Assembly: GCA_008501765.1 (NCBI GenBank)
Contig: QQUE01000007.1
Span: 794,186-858,185 of the forward strand
Direction of reading: 5' to 3'
Length of the DNA stretch: 64,000 nucleotides
Origin: Calditrichota bacterium
GTDB taxonomy: Bacteria; Zhuqueibacterota; Zhuqueibacteria; Zhuqueibacterales; Geothermadaptataceae
A program made the translations under genes and the position numbers. Below are positions 17,336 through 27,165 of this stretch, in pieces. Position 1 is the first letter of the stretch; every line of letters starts with the position of its first letter. The notes beneath the pieces were generated by a model. It was not told the origin of the DNA. It saw nothing but the letters and a program-made list of their open reading frames with translations, and ran no database searches.

Positions 17336-19314
17336 TAGCCTTCCTCTGTTGCTAATAGCAGGGTAAAAACCGTTCCTTTTTCTGCATCACTTTGCACTGA
17401 AATATCCCCTTTATGCTCTTCAATTATTCGATAAACGATAGATAAACCAAGCCCGGAACCATTTGGTTTTGTAGTAAAAAATGGATTGAAAATTTTGTTA
17501 AGATTCGGGCCCTTAATTCCTTCACCCGTATCTGAAATGGTAATTTTAACGAAGAGCCTTTGCTTTTCAGGCACATGAAACCGTTGCCCGCGGCGGTCTG
17601 TCCTTTTGATGGATGAAAACATCGGTTCAGCTTGAATTGCAAGCTCCCCACCATTCGGCATGGCATCAATTGCGTTCAAAAACAAATTCAACAGCACTTG
17701 ATGAATCTGCCCAAAATCGACAAAAATTAACGGCAAATCTGGTGCATAGGATTGCAGCAATTCAATTTTATTGCTATTCAATTTCTGATCAATTAACGGG
17801 GTTACTTCATTGACAATTTCCTGCAATTTTGAAAGTTTTCGAACCGGTTGCCGTGGACGTGCATAAGTGAAAAACGCACGTAAAAGATCATCCATCCGAT
17901 TGACCTGGCGAATAATTCTGGCGAGGTATTCCTGCTTCGAATCATCCGGATCAATTTCTTCTTCCAGGGTTTGCGCAACAGTTTTAATTCCGGCGAGTGG
18001 ATTGCGAATTTCGTGGGCGATCCCCGAAGCCAACACACCAAGAGAGGCCAAACGGTCCATCCTGGCGACTTCCGATTGCATTTGTTTGATGAGTGAAATA
18101 TCGCGAAATGAAATGATGGTGCCGACCCGTTGATTGCGATTATCCAGCCGCGGTGTGATAGAAAAACCGATGTGTAATGACTCTTCGCTGCGGTTGTTTA
18201 ATTGCAGTTCCTGGTGCAGTGAATTGGTTTCATTTATCGTATCATCCGGCAACAAGCGCTCGACATCGTCCTTTGCGAGAATTTCCTCAATATGGTTTCC
18301 TATGACCTGGTCAGATTTGTAACCCAGGATTTCTTCAGCACTTATATTGAAAGAAGTAATCTTATTATCCAAATCGATTGTAATCAGCCCGGCACCCATA
18401 CTCTGGATTATACTCTCGTTAAAATTTTTCAGATCGACTATTTGTTGTTCGAGTTTTTTCTGCTGACTAACATCGCGGGAGATGCCGACGGCTCCAGTTA
18501 CGCGGCCTTTATCAAAAATGGGATTTAAATTTGTCGAAAGATATTTCAGCTCATTATTGCTATTTAACACCCGAAATTCAAATATCCGGGGATTGCCTTT
18601 GATGACTCTTTGAAAACTTTCCCAGACTGTCTGCTGGTCCTCCGGAATAATCAATTCACGCAAGTCATGCGCTAAAATTTGTGTTTTGCGGAACCCGGTA
18701 AGCGCAAGCAATCTTCGATTGATGAAAACGAATTTGCCTTCTTTATTAATGGTGAAAATCAGGTCGCTTGCATTTTCAATCAAATCCTGATATTTATATT
18801 CAGATTGTTTTAGTTTGCGCTCGAGTTCTTTGTTTTTCTTTTTCAGATCATCGAGAATAAATACATTGTCAATTACATTTATCAGTTCGCGATGCCCAAA
18901 CGGTTTAACCAGAAACGCGCTCAATCCTAACTCGAAAAGTTCCTTCCGGTCAACCTGGTATTCAGTTTTGGCTGTTAACATTATAACCGGCGTATCAGCG
19001 ACAGGGCGAAAAGTGCTGCTTTTGACTATTTCATTCAAGACATCATGCCCGCTTTTGCCACCGGGCAACATCCAGTCGAGAAGAATCAAGTCTGGCCGTT
19101 TCTGCAACAGGAGCTTCAATCCTTTTTCCCCATCATATGCCGAGATAAACTGGTAGCCTGCACGGGTGACAACTTTCTTGACAATTTCCACCATATCCGG
19201 CTCATCATCGATCATGAGAACGCATTTTTCCTTACGTTCCTGTTCGATTCTTTTTAAATCACCGTGCATATTTTCCAGTTCATTTAGTGCTTGTGAATAG
19301 GTTTTTGCTTGCAC
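17335..19314 (-). CDS. sensor histidine kinase with N-terminal receiver and two PAS domains
   Basis: This 659-residue cytosolic kinase has REC (about 28-150; acceptor Asp in LILLDWMLPGG), two PAS domains (about 170-290 and 295-410), HisKA with the phospho-histidine in GIAHEIRNPLAG and a HATPase domain with NAIDAMPNGG and GSGLGLS. There is no membrane segment, so the signal is internal or is passed through the REC. It starts at GTG with AGGA at 8 bases. The partner is the NtrC-type activator, which overlaps it by one base. The leader before the GTG resembles that of the REC-GGDEF gene at 22056. A GTCGATAA box lies about 165 bases upstream. Confidence 0.94.
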   Translation of the reverse strand: MQAKTYSQALNELENMHGDLKRIEQERKEKCVLMIDDEPDMVEIVKKVVTRAGYQFISAYDGEKGLKLLLQKRPDLILLDWMLPGGKSGHDVLNEIVKSSTFRPVADTPVIMLTAKTEYQVDRKELFELGLSAFLVKPFGHRELINVIDNVFILDDLKKKNKELERKLKQSEYKYQDLIENASDLIFTINKEGKFVFINRRLLALTGFRKTQILAHDLRELIIPEDQQTVWESFQRVIKGNPRIFEFRVLNSNNELKYLSTNLNPIFDKGRVTGAVGISRDVSQQKKLEQQIVDLKNFNESIIQSMGAGLITIDLDNKITSFNISAEEILGYKSDQVIGNHIEEILAKDDVERLLPDDTINETNSLHQELQLNNRSEESLHIGFSITPRLDNRNQRVGTIISFRDISLIKQMQSEVARMDRLASLGVLASGIAHEIRNPLAGIKTVAQTLEEEIDPDDSKQEYLARIIRQVNRMDDLLRAFFTYARPRQPVRKLSKLQEIVNEVTPLIDQKLNSNKIELLQSYAPDLPLIFVDFGQIHQVLLNLFLNAIDAMPNGGELAIQAEPMFSSIKRTDRRGQRFHVPEKQRLFVKITISDTGEGIKGPNLNKIFNPFFTTKPNGSGLGLSIVYRIIEEHKGDISVQSDAEKGTVFTLLLATEEG

Positions 19315-19477
19315 TTAAAAGTCCTATACAAATTTGAGATTGAGATTGTAAACAGCTGCCTGGTAAGATGACCTTCCTGATCAATCTGTTCCGATGTTTA
19401 GCAAGATGATGAATATGTTCGAATATTCGAGCAAGGCTGCAGATTGGAGAGATTATTTAATAAAACAAGGAACTCAA

Positions 19478-19485
19478 TTATCGAC
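19478..19485 (-). promoter_or_regulatory. GTCGATAA box upstream of the REC-PAS kinase/NtrC pair
   Basis: GTCGATAA on the minus strand differs by one base from the FliA -10 box and lies 164 bases before the GTG at 19314, near the stop of the preceding kinase gene. The -35 region is weak (TAAC about 17 bases upstream). Confidence 0.35.
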
Positions 19486-19506
19486 TATCCCGGTGAACCA
19501 ATGTTA

Positions 19507-21018
19507 TTAATTTTCCTGTGCTAACATACTAATTTCTATCGAGGCATTTCGCCCGTTTTCAACCCCTGTTTCAAACTTGGGTAATGTGAACGCAAATGTA
19601 GATCCTTTGTTTAGTTTACTTTTTACAGCAACACGTCCACCATGGATTTCGACAATTTCCTTTACAAGCGGGAGTCCGAGGCCTGTCCCACTCTCGTTGC
19701 GCACAGCATCATTCTCAGCTGCGCGATAAAATTTATCGAAAACACGCGGTAATGATTCTTCCGAAATTCCGTAACCCGTATCCTGAACTTCGACGACAAT
19801 TTCTGACTTCATTTCCCGAATTCGAACTTCGATAGTGGAGTTGGCCGGGCTATATTTAATGGCATTGCTGAATAAATTCAACATTACCTGCTCGATCATT
19901 CCCCGGTCAGCAACTACATTCTGCATATTCGGGGATGCTTTGAGTGATATCGCGATATTTTTCTTTTCTGCCTGATGCAAGTTTACATCGAGTACTTTAT
20001 CGACTATTTCACGCAGTTGAAATTTGACACGATTAACCTGTGACTTGCCTGCTTCAATTTTTGAGATATCCAAAAATTTATTTATCAACTCACTCAACCG
20101 GTTCGACTCTTTTAAAATTATTTCAGCATATTCTTCCGATTGCTCGCGATTAACCGAGGGATCCATCAGCAATTCACTAAAGCCGGAAATTGAGGTGAGT
20201 GGTGAACGCAGTTCGTGAGCAACCATGGAGACAAGTTCGGTTTTCATGCGATCGATTTCTTTTTCACGCGTGACATCACGGAGAATCGTGACCACACCGA
20301 TAACGGCATCATTTTCACCGATAACGCGGGCAGCACGCGCTTGAATTGAAACATCGCGCCACGTTTCCGGGTTTTTTAATTTCAGGTCAAAAGTTGGGTT
20401 GTCGTCCTGCTTGTCACTGATATTTTTTATAAAAGTTAAAAGCTGCTGATTGTGGATGACGCTCGAAATATGGGCGCCATTTGCCGAAGCTTCAGTAATG
20501 CCAAATAACTTTTCCGCCACTTCATTGAGGACCAAAATGTTAAAATGTGTATCAGTAACGATGACGCCATCAACGATATTTCGCACGACCGCCTTGGTCT
20601 TGTTTTTCTCATTGATTATTTTATTCAGATTCATTTTATCCAAACGGCTGAGCTCAAGAGTCATATAATTAAATATTTTGGCCAGCTTCCCAAGCTCGTC
20701 GTCAGATTTCACTTCAATTTTTTGATCGAAATTACCCCGTGCAATCTCGGTCGCTGATTTAATAAAAGTGTAAATCGAGCGGCTGATCTTTTTGGAGACG
20801 TAGTATGAGCCAAATCCGGCCAACAAAAAGACCGATGACAAGATTACATAAAATACGCCTAAGGAGAATGGTGTCGTGTTCTCGTTGCCAAACAGGGAAT
20901 ATTCCCTGTAAAAAAAATAAAACCAACTCACAGCCAGGGGCAGGACTGCTACGAGAAATGTTATAAAAAACAGACGGCGGAAAACTGTCCGTCTCTTAAA
21001 AAACAAAAAATCAATCAT
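19507..21018 (-). CDS. membrane sensor histidine kinase (HAMP-PAS-HisKA-HATPase)
   Basis: This 503-residue protein has two membrane segments near the N-terminus (about 13-32 and 49-68) with only a short segment outside, a HAMP domain (about 70-125), PAS (about 140-250), HisKA with the phospho-histidine in VAHELRSPLTS and HATPase with NAIKYSP, DTGYGIS and GTGLGLP. The tiny external part suggests that the signal is sensed in the membrane or by the PAS domain. The ribosome site AAAGGAT is good. It follows the REC-GGDEF gene by 72 bp and may share its transcript; no cognate regulator is adjacent downstream except the receivers of the block. Confidence 0.94.
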   Translation of the reverse strand: MIDFLFFKRRTVFRRLFFITFLVAVLPLAVSWFYFFYREYSLFGNENTTPFSLGVFYVILSSVFLLAGFGSYYVSKKISRSIYTFIKSATEIARGNFDQKIEVKSDDELGKLAKIFNYMTLELSRLDKMNLNKIINEKNKTKAVVRNIVDGVIVTDTHFNILVLNEVAEKLFGITEASANGAHISSVIHNQQLLTFIKNISDKQDDNPTFDLKLKNPETWRDVSIQARAARVIGENDAVIGVVTILRDVTREKEIDRMKTELVSMVAHELRSPLTSISGFSELLMDPSVNREQSEEYAEIILKESNRLSELINKFLDISKIEAGKSQVNRVKFQLREIVDKVLDVNLHQAEKKNIAISLKASPNMQNVVADRGMIEQVMLNLFSNAIKYSPANSTIEVRIREMKSEIVVEVQDTGYGISEESLPRVFDKFYRAAENDAVRNESGTGLGLPLVKEIVEIHGGRVAVKSKLNKGSTFAFTLPKFETGVENGRNASIEISMLAQEN

Positions 21019-21090
21019 TTATTTATCCTTTTTGATGAAAGGATAATACATATTTTTATCTGCCAAACAAACATTAATTTATTTCACTTT

Positions 21091-22056
21091 TTACCCGACT
21101 TGCTCAGGTTCAATATCAAAAACAGCCACTTGGTTGCGACCGTTGTCCTTAGCCATATAAAGGCGACGATCCGCAACGCCGACGAGCCCGTCAAAATCGA
21201 TTGCATCTTCCGGAAATGTTGCCACCCCCATACTTATGGTGATTTTTCCATCTGGCTGCGTCTCTTCATTTTCGAACGGATGGTCTTCGACAATTGCCCT
21301 GATTTTGTTGGCAGCAATTGTCGCTGCTTCTTTATCTGTTTCGATTAAAACCAGGACAAATTCCTCACCTCCGTAACGAGCAGCAAGGTCTATTTTGCGT
21401 ATATTGTTGGAATAGAGGCAGGCAATTTGTTGCAAAAGCACATCACCTGCCTGATGGCCGTGGGTGTCGTTGTAGCATTTGAAATGATCGATATCGATCA
21501 TCACAACAGAAATATTTTGATTATGACGTTTTGCCCGGTCGAGCTCGAGCATCAAAACTTCTTTAAAATGACGGTGATTGTACAATCGAGTCAAACCGTC
21601 CGTAATTGCAAGTTGGCGTAATCTTTCTTTTGCCAGCGCCAGCTCGGCAATTTTTTCACTCAACTGATCGTGCAGCAATTTAATTCTTAAGAGCGAACGT
21701 ACCCGGATGAGCAATTCCATTTTATTAAAAGGCTTGCTGATAAAATCATCTGCACCGGCTTCTTCACCCCGGATTTTATGTTCAATATCGTTGAGAGCGG
21801 TTACCATAATAACCGGAATATATTCCGTCGCACTGTTTGCTTTAATGCGCTCACAGACTTCAAATCCATTCAGCTTTGGCATCATGACATCGAGCAGAAT
21901 AAGGTCGGGTTTGGATTCCTGAACCAACAACAGGGCTTCTTCGCCATCCCGCGCCGGAATAACTTCATATCCGGCAGCTTTCAGATGAGTTGTCAGAAGT
22001 TGAATATTTACAGGTACATCATCGACTACAAGCACGCGTCCAAGTTTTGTGTTCAC
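21091..22056 (-). CDS. response regulator diguanylate cyclase (REC-GGDEF)
   Basis: This 321-residue protein joins REC (about 5-125; acceptor Asp in LILLDVMMP) through a short coiled-coil to a GGDEF domain (about 150-315). The active-site motif is GGEEF, and an inhibitory I-site RKID lies five residues before it, so product feedback is expected. It would make cyclic di-GMP when phosphorylated. It is like PleD but with one receiver. The start is GTG with AGGA upstream. A PilZ-domain protein, a possible c-di-GMP receptor, is encoded at 35.9 kb. Confidence 0.95.
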   Translation of the reverse strand: MNTKLGRVLVVDDVPVNIQLLTTHLKAAGYEVIPARDGEEALLLVQESKPDLILLDVMMPKLNGFEVCERIKANSATEYIPVIMVTALNDIEHKIRGEEAGADDFISKPFNKMELLIRVRSLLRIKLLHDQLSEKIAELALAKERLRQLAITDGLTRLYNHRHFKEVLMLELDRAKRHNQNISVVMIDIDHFKCYNDTHGHQAGDVLLQQIACLYSNNIRKIDLAARYGGEEFVLVLIETDKEAATIAANKIRAIVEDHPFENEETQPDGKITISMGVATFPEDAIDFDGLVGVADRRLYMAKDNGRNQVAVFDIEPEQVG

Positions 22057-22182
22057 TTAAAATCCTATTCACAAATGGTAGTATTGGGCAAATTATTGTC
22101 TCGGAATCAAAGTGAATCTGCTTGATGATCCAAGGGGGTAAAGATACAACGTAAGGAAACTAAACAAGCAGGATGTGGCCGA

Positions 22183-22190
22183 AAATCGAC
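22183..22190 (-). promoter_or_regulatory. GTCGATTT box upstream of the REC-GGDEF gene
   Basis: The box lies 127 bases before the GTG at 22056 and shares its flanks (CGTAC, TTTTAT, then TTC and GCCA) with the box at 15899-15906. It is the main recognisable signal in the 309-bp gap 22057-22365, which is otherwise without a gene. Confidence 0.35.
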
Positions 22191-22365
22191 CATAAAAGTA
22201 CGATGAATTCTATTGCAAGTCAAGGAGTTTTCATTTTCCCTGAATTTATTCAGTGATTTCAAAATCACCCAATTGTACCAATACACAGATTATTTATGAT
22301 TCATTGTAGAAAATAGAGCCTAAACTCAACAGGTGCAGATAATTCATACCCCACTTTTTTAAAAA

Positions 22366-23253
22366 TCAACCGAAGCCATTTATATGCGCCAAACAGGTAG
22401 CTGTGTGGATATCTACTGTATCTTGTGTATCAATGGCGTAGCCCCCCCCAAGGGTAGTGACAATCGGTATATTTATTACTTTCGCCCTGTCTATAACAAA
22501 TTCATCCCGGAGTTGCAGGCCATGTTTTGTCAATGCGAGATTCCCCAATTGATCCTCGTAATAAGGATCAGCACCAGCCTGATATAAAATTATGTTTGGA
22601 GTGAATCGTTGCAAAATGGTATGAAAGGCACTCTCAAGCTTTTGCAGATACAAATCATCCGCTGTTCCCGCATGCAACGGGATATCGAGGTCACTTTTTT
22701 CTTTTACAGGATAAATTCCTTCTTCATGCATTGAGAAAGTAAAGATGTTAGCATCAGCCTGGCATATATTAGCGGTTCCATTTCCCTGATGTAAATCCAG
22801 GTCGACAATTAATACACGTTTCTTCGGGTAGGTCTTCACATAAAATCGTGCTGCTATGGCCAAATCATTAATATAACAAAATCCCTCCGCCTTTGCTGCT
22901 GAAGCATGATGAAAACCACCGCCGATATGTACGCACCATCTATTTTTAACAGCTTTTTGAACGGCTTTTATCGTTCCGCCAGCCGCAAGATAAAATAAAT
23001 TGATAACTTCGGCTGTCAAAGGGAGTTCGGAAAACATCGTGCGCTGGGTCCAACGCCGGTTTTTAAGATCATCGAGATAGGCTGCGGTATGAACGAGTTT
23101 TAGTTGCTTCTCAGTTGCTTCAACCGGCTCAAAGAACTGATTTTCGGAGACCGATTTTGTTATGAGGCTTTTTTTTATTAAGCCATATTTTTCAACCGGA
23201 AAAATATGTTCGCCAAATTCTTTTAAATATCGATCTGAATAAATAAATGGCAT
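22366..23253 (-). CDS. histone deacetylase superfamily protein
   Basis: This 295-residue zinc hydrolase belongs to the arginase/deacetylase fold. The zinc ligands are Asp153 and His155 in DLDLHQGNG and Asp229 in AGADPY, and the paired histidines HH115-116 in GGGFHHA serve catalysis. Bacterial members remove acetyl groups from acetyl-CoA synthetase, polyamines or other small amides; the sequence does not decide which. It is a stand-alone minus-strand gene between the signalling block and a single receiver. No ribosome site is obvious at the ATG. Confidence 0.92.
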   Translation of the reverse strand: MPFIYSDRYLKEFGEHIFPVEKYGLIKKSLITKSVSENQFFEPVEATEKQLKLVHTAAYLDDLKNRRWTQRTMFSELPLTAEVINLFYLAAGGTIKAVQKAVKNRWCVHIGGGFHHASAAKAEGFCYINDLAIAARFYVKTYPKKRVLIVDLDLHQGNGTANICQADANIFTFSMHEEGIYPVKEKSDLDIPLHAGTADDLYLQKLESAFHTILQRFTPNIILYQAGADPYYEDQLGNLALTKHGLQLRDEFVIDRAKVINIPIVTTLGGGYAIDTQDTVDIHTATCLAHINGFG

Positions 23254-23458
23254 AGTGAACTGCAGTTCTACCGTTTAATTTCAACTGGATATCTCTGTCC
23301 CTTTGCCGGGATAGTTATAAAAATGAATAAAAAATAATATAACTATCAGATAGTCAATTGCAATTAAAAATAGCCGGGGATGCAATTCAATACAATTCAT
23401 TAATGAGGAAAACCAGGGCGTTGAACAATCCGTTTATTAATGTGCTGAAACCGACAAA

Positions 23459-23896
23459 TTAAACCAATACTTTTTCTCGCGTATCTCGCAAAACAGTGGT
23501 GGAGAAACAGAAATGGGATATCACTTGCACCATTTCTTTAAGCGAAAATGTTTTGGGGAGAAAAAGGGAAATACCAGCCGAATACAGATTTGTCAACATT
23601 TGACTTGGCAGGTCAATCGCTGAAACGGCCACAACATTGCAAAGCTTATTGCGTTCATAACGTGGTTCATTTTTGAGAATCTCTACAATTTCCAGCCCGG
23701 AGAAATCAGGCAACATGTAGTCCAAAAGGATACAATCAAATGTGTGCTCGTGGAGATATTCTAATGCTTCTGTTCCATTTTTGGCTGCAAGGGTCTTCAA
23801 CTTGGCCTGACGGGAATAAAAGCAGTATAAATCACGAAAATCAGGATTGTCCTCGACTAATAAAACACGATATCCATGATTAGAAAACTGCCTCAT
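23459..23896 (-). CDS. single-domain response regulator (REC)
   Basis: This 145-residue protein is one receiver domain with a short C-terminal tail. The pocket is VEDN, the acceptor Asp lies in ILLDYMLPD and the Lys in LPKTFSL. GGAGGAG precedes the ATG. It has no output domain and is not in an obvious operon; it may connect to one of the kinases in the adjoining block. Confidence 0.93.
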   Translation of the reverse strand: MRQFSNHGYRVLLVEDNPDFRDLYCFYSRQAKLKTLAAKNGTEALEYLHEHTFDCILLDYMLPDFSGLEIVEILKNEPRYERNKLCNVVAVSAIDLPSQMLTNLYSAGISLFLPKTFSLKEMVQVISHFCFSTTVLRDTREKVLV

Positions 23897-24099
23897 CTGT
23901 ACTCCTCCAATTGATAATGAGTTTACATTTTCAAAGATGTAAAAACTTGGGATGAAATCATGTAACTTTTCAAGGCGTGCGCAGCGTAATTGCGTGAGGA
24001 AGGATAAACGGGAATCGGCAACATAAGCGATAAATAAAAAGGATGCAAATTAATTTGCAAAATTTACAAAAACTTCGCAGAGCATCGAAAAATTATTCA

Positions 24100-24762
24100 T
24101 CAAACTCCTTTCTGCTGCGGATCCCAAATATACTTATGAAGCTGTAATTGTATTCTCGCCTGAATGCCGTCTTTTAAAAGCCAATTGACAACTTTTTTAT
24201 ATTCAATACCCCCAAAAACAGGCGATAAAAGGACTGTTGTTCTGCTTTCCAATTTATACTTTTTGATGATTTTTGCAGCGTAATCATAATCGTCACGATC
24301 CTGAATTACGAATTTCACCTCATCATCGGGTAATATATTTTCCAAATTCGAAAAACACATTTTTTCCGACTCACCACTCCCGGGGCATTTTACATCAACA
24401 ATTATTTTAACACGCTCGTCGATGGACGACAAATCCAGATGCCCTCCCGTTTCGATCATAACCTGGTAATTTTCCGCGAACAAAGCTGAGATGAGATCCG
24501 GTAAATATTTTTGCAGAACCGGCTCACCGCCCGTCAATTCCACAAGTTTACACGGCCATTGGCGAATTTCAGCCATGATTAATTCGACAGTCATTTTTGT
24601 TCCACCGGAAAAAGCGTAAGCCGTATCACACCAACGGCAGCGCAAATCGCATCCTGTTGTGCGGATGAAAATACACGGCAATCCCGCCCGCGTCGATTCC
24701 CCCTGAATTGAAAAGAAAATTTCAGTTATGCGCAGCGTTTTTTTATCGTTTAATTTTTCCAT
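24100..24762 (-). CDS. queE: 7-carboxy-7-deazaguanine synthase
   Basis: QueE is a radical SAM enzyme that converts 6-carboxytetrahydropterin to 7-carboxy-7-deazaguanine in queuosine/7-deazaguanine synthesis. The protein has 220 residues. The cluster motif CDLRCRWC supplies Cys38, Cys42 and Cys45; FFSIQGES at the N-terminus and ELTGGEP after the cluster are typical of the family. The ATG follows the aminotransferase stop by one base, with AGGAT as ribosome site inside the previous gene, so the two are coupled. Other que genes are not in the window. Confidence 0.95.
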   Translation of the reverse strand: MEKLNDKKTLRITEIFFSIQGESTRAGLPCIFIRTTGCDLRCRWCDTAYAFSGGTKMTVELIMAEIRQWPCKLVELTGGEPVLQKYLPDLISALFAENYQVMIETGGHLDLSSIDERVKIIVDVKCPGSGESEKMCFSNLENILPDDEVKFVIQDRDDYDYAAKIIKKYKLESRTTVLLSPVFGGIEYKKVVNWLLKDGIQARIQLQLHKYIWDPQQKGV

Positions 24763-24763
24763 T

Positions 24764-25966
24764 CTAATCCTGCAAGTCGTTTAGAATTCGCCGCATTTTT
24801 TCAAATGCAAGTTTGAGCTCATCATCGCTTAAAATGAGAGGTGGCGCCAGGCGTATAATATTGGGGTGAAAAAGAGTCCAGCCGACAATTATTTTCGCAT
24901 CCATACATTTCCGGGCAAATTCCTGTGTTTTTTCAGCATTTTTAAAAACTATTCCGATCAGACAACCCAAACCCCGCACTTCGATTAAATTTTTATTTTC
25001 AGACACCAATTCATGCAGATTTGAAAGAAAATAATCTCCAATTGTCTTTGCCCGTTCAGACAATTTTTCATTTAACAGAATTTCAAGCCCGGCCAGTCCG
25101 GCCGCGCAGCAAACCGGATGGCCGCCAAAGGTGGTGACATGCGCCAGCGGCGGGTTTTCTGACAAAGTATTTAATATTTTTTGCGGTCCGGCAAATGCTC
25201 CCAAGGGCATACCGCCACCAAGCGCTTTGGCCAGCGCAATTAAGTCAGGCTCAACATCAAAATGCTGCACCGCAAAAAGTGCCCCTGTGCGCCCAAATCC
25301 GGTCATCACCTCGTCGGCAATGAGCAACGCACCGGTTTCCGTACAGCGGCGACGCAAGGCGTGCATAAATTCCCGTGAGGGCACACGAACTCCGCCTTCT
25401 GCCTGAATTGGTTCTAAAATTACAGCTGCCGTATTTTCAGAAATTTGATCGAGGCATGCGATGTCATTCCACGGGAGTGATGCAACTTGCGGCACGGTAG
25501 GTTCAAAAGCCTGTCGATATCGCGGATTATCCTGCAAAGACAGCGCGCCGAAAGTATCTCCATGGTAGGCGCCGGAAAAACTGAAAATTTCCTGCCTGCC
25601 TGTGAATTTCCGTGCCGTTTTAAGCGTTCCTTCGATTGCTTCAGCACCGCTATTCGTGAAGAAAATATTGTCAATTTTCCCCGGCAGAACTTCGGCCAAT
25701 TTTCGTGCATACAAAACTTGTTGTTCTTGCACGACCTCGCCATAAACCATCGGATGCAAATAGGCTGCAGCCTGTTTTTGTATCGCCTGAATTATTTCAT
25801 TGCGGCCATGACCAATATTCGCCACACCAATGCCGGCAAGGAGGTCAAGATATTTTTCACCAGATTTTGTAAATAGATAGGGTCCCTCTGCCCTCTCTAT
25901 TTCGAGTCCCATCGGTTCGGCTGATGTCTGGCAGATATATTTTTTAAAGTCGTTTTTCAAATTCAT
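24764..25966 (-). CDS. class III PLP-dependent aminotransferase (acetylornithine type)
   Basis: This 400-residue fold-type I enzyme has the phosphate-binding TNSGAEAIEG, the Asp of IADEVMTGFGR that binds the pyridine nitrogen, and the PLP lysine in ALAKALGGGMPLGA. It is close to acetylornithine/succinylornithine and related omega-aminotransferases, but no arginine-biosynthesis genes are near, so I give no symbol. It lies between luxC-like and queE, 26 bp after the former and overlapping neither; transcription as luxC-aminotransferase-queE is likely. Confidence 0.9.
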   Translation of the reverse strand: MNLKNDFKKYICQTSAEPMGLEIERAEGPYLFTKSGEKYLDLLAGIGVANIGHGRNEIIQAIQKQAAAYLHPMVYGEVVQEQQVLYARKLAEVLPGKIDNIFFTNSGAEAIEGTLKTARKFTGRQEIFSFSGAYHGDTFGALSLQDNPRYRQAFEPTVPQVASLPWNDIACLDQISENTAAVILEPIQAEGGVRVPSREFMHALRRRCTETGALLIADEVMTGFGRTGALFAVQHFDVEPDLIALAKALGGGMPLGAFAGPQKILNTLSENPPLAHVTTFGGHPVCCAAGLAGLEILLNEKLSERAKTIGDYFLSNLHELVSENKNLIEVRGLGCLIGIVFKNAEKTQEFARKCMDAKIIVGWTLFHPNIIRLAPPLILSDDELKLAFEKMRRILNDLQD

Positions 25967-25992
25967 TTTTATTTTTACGTTAATTCTGCGGA

Positions 25993-27165
25993 TTAATCCT
26001 GCTGCACTACCCGCTTCACCAGATCAAAGCCACCGTTTTTCCACAGTAAATCAGGCCCCTGCATTTGACCGGGCTTGGCAAAATATGTACAACCTGCCTG
26101 TCGTAATATTTCGTAATACTCAGGCAGTTTGGATGGCGGACAGAACAAGCTACTCCCCTGCAGCCAGGGTTTTATTTTTTTCAATTCGTTTTGCAGATCA
26201 AGTTCCGTTTTAAATTGCACAATTTGAATCACATGTGGCCCGATTATTCTATCAATTTTCAGGCAATCACTGGTTGTTACAATGCATGATTTTGATCGAT
26301 CTGAAAAATATATTTCTCCGGCCAAATCTAACTCATCGAGCAGCGCGTGGCGCCGAAATGCCAATTGTGAATCAATTGTCGGTGCGCCTAATTTGCTGAT
26401 CATTTCCGTTAAATTCTGATAAAAGGCAGCAGCAAAATTTTGTATTTCGCTCATTGTTCCACAAACAAAATACAATTGCGGCGACAAACAACCCGCCTGT
26501 TCAAATAGCACGACATCTTTGGCCGATTGCGCAAGAACTGCATGGTTTATTTCAGGTGAATCATACAATCCAATGCTGATTTTATGGCCAAACCCGACAA
26601 CTTTTCTCCCAAAACCATGCTTAAGTGAGCGGATGGTTTCATCGCTACCGAAGGCAATTATTTTTTCTGCCTGCACCATCAATTCTTTAAATTCACTGCT
26701 ATCCGATGGCCAGTAGTCACAGGAAATTCCGGCAGGGCCAAAATTTTGTTCATAATTTTCCAGCAGCCAGGGCAGCAAAATCTGCTCGGCGCCTGCCATT
26801 TTCACAATCACCGGACATCCAACTGCGGCTAATTGCACAGCCGGCGCCACGGCCACACCCGGTATATTTCCCGAAGCTACGATTGCAATTTTTAATGGAT
26901 CAGGCATAATTTCAGCGGCAAGACCGGATAACTTTGTCCGGGAAAAACCTGAGAAAATTGTATGCAGTCCAGAGTGTAAATTGGCTTTGGAAAAAGAAAG
27001 TGTCGCTGATAGCTGGTTGATTAAATGATGGCTCAGCAACTTTCGGTCTTTAGCCAAGCGAGAGAAAAGAGTACGCCAGTTTTGCAGGTAAATTTCAGGC
27101 GAATATCCCGCATTCGCTCTTGATTCTTGATTTATTTGAAATTGTGTAATAAAATCATGCGACAT
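25993..27165 (-). CDS. luxC: LuxC-family acyl-CoA reductase
   Basis: This 390-residue protein belongs to the LuxC family, NADPH-dependent reductases that turn an enzyme-bound acyl group into a fatty aldehyde. The catalytic-type Cys lies in FEQAGCLSPQ; the Rossmann part has IVASGNIPG and IIAFGSDETI; the C-terminal NGGFDLV is typical. In luminous bacteria it works with LuxE; a LuxE-like gene is encoded 2.5 kb away on the other strand. There is no luciferase (luxAB) or LuxD here, so the use is not light emission. Confidence 0.9.
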   Translation of the reverse strand: MSHDFITQFQINQESRANAGYSPEIYLQNWRTLFSRLAKDRKLLSHHLINQLSATLSFSKANLHSGLHTIFSGFSRTKLSGLAAEIMPDPLKIAIVASGNIPGVAVAPAVQLAAVGCPVIVKMAGAEQILLPWLLENYEQNFGPAGISCDYWPSDSSEFKELMVQAEKIIAFGSDETIRSLKHGFGRKVVGFGHKISIGLYDSPEINHAVLAQSAKDVVLFEQAGCLSPQLYFVCGTMSEIQNFAAAFYQNLTEMISKLGAPTIDSQLAFRRHALLDELDLAGEIYFSDRSKSCIVTTSDCLKIDRIIGPHVIQIVQFKTELDLQNELKKIKPWLQGSSLFCPPSKLPEYYEILRQAGCTYFAKPGQMQGPDLLWKNGGFDLVKRVVQQD

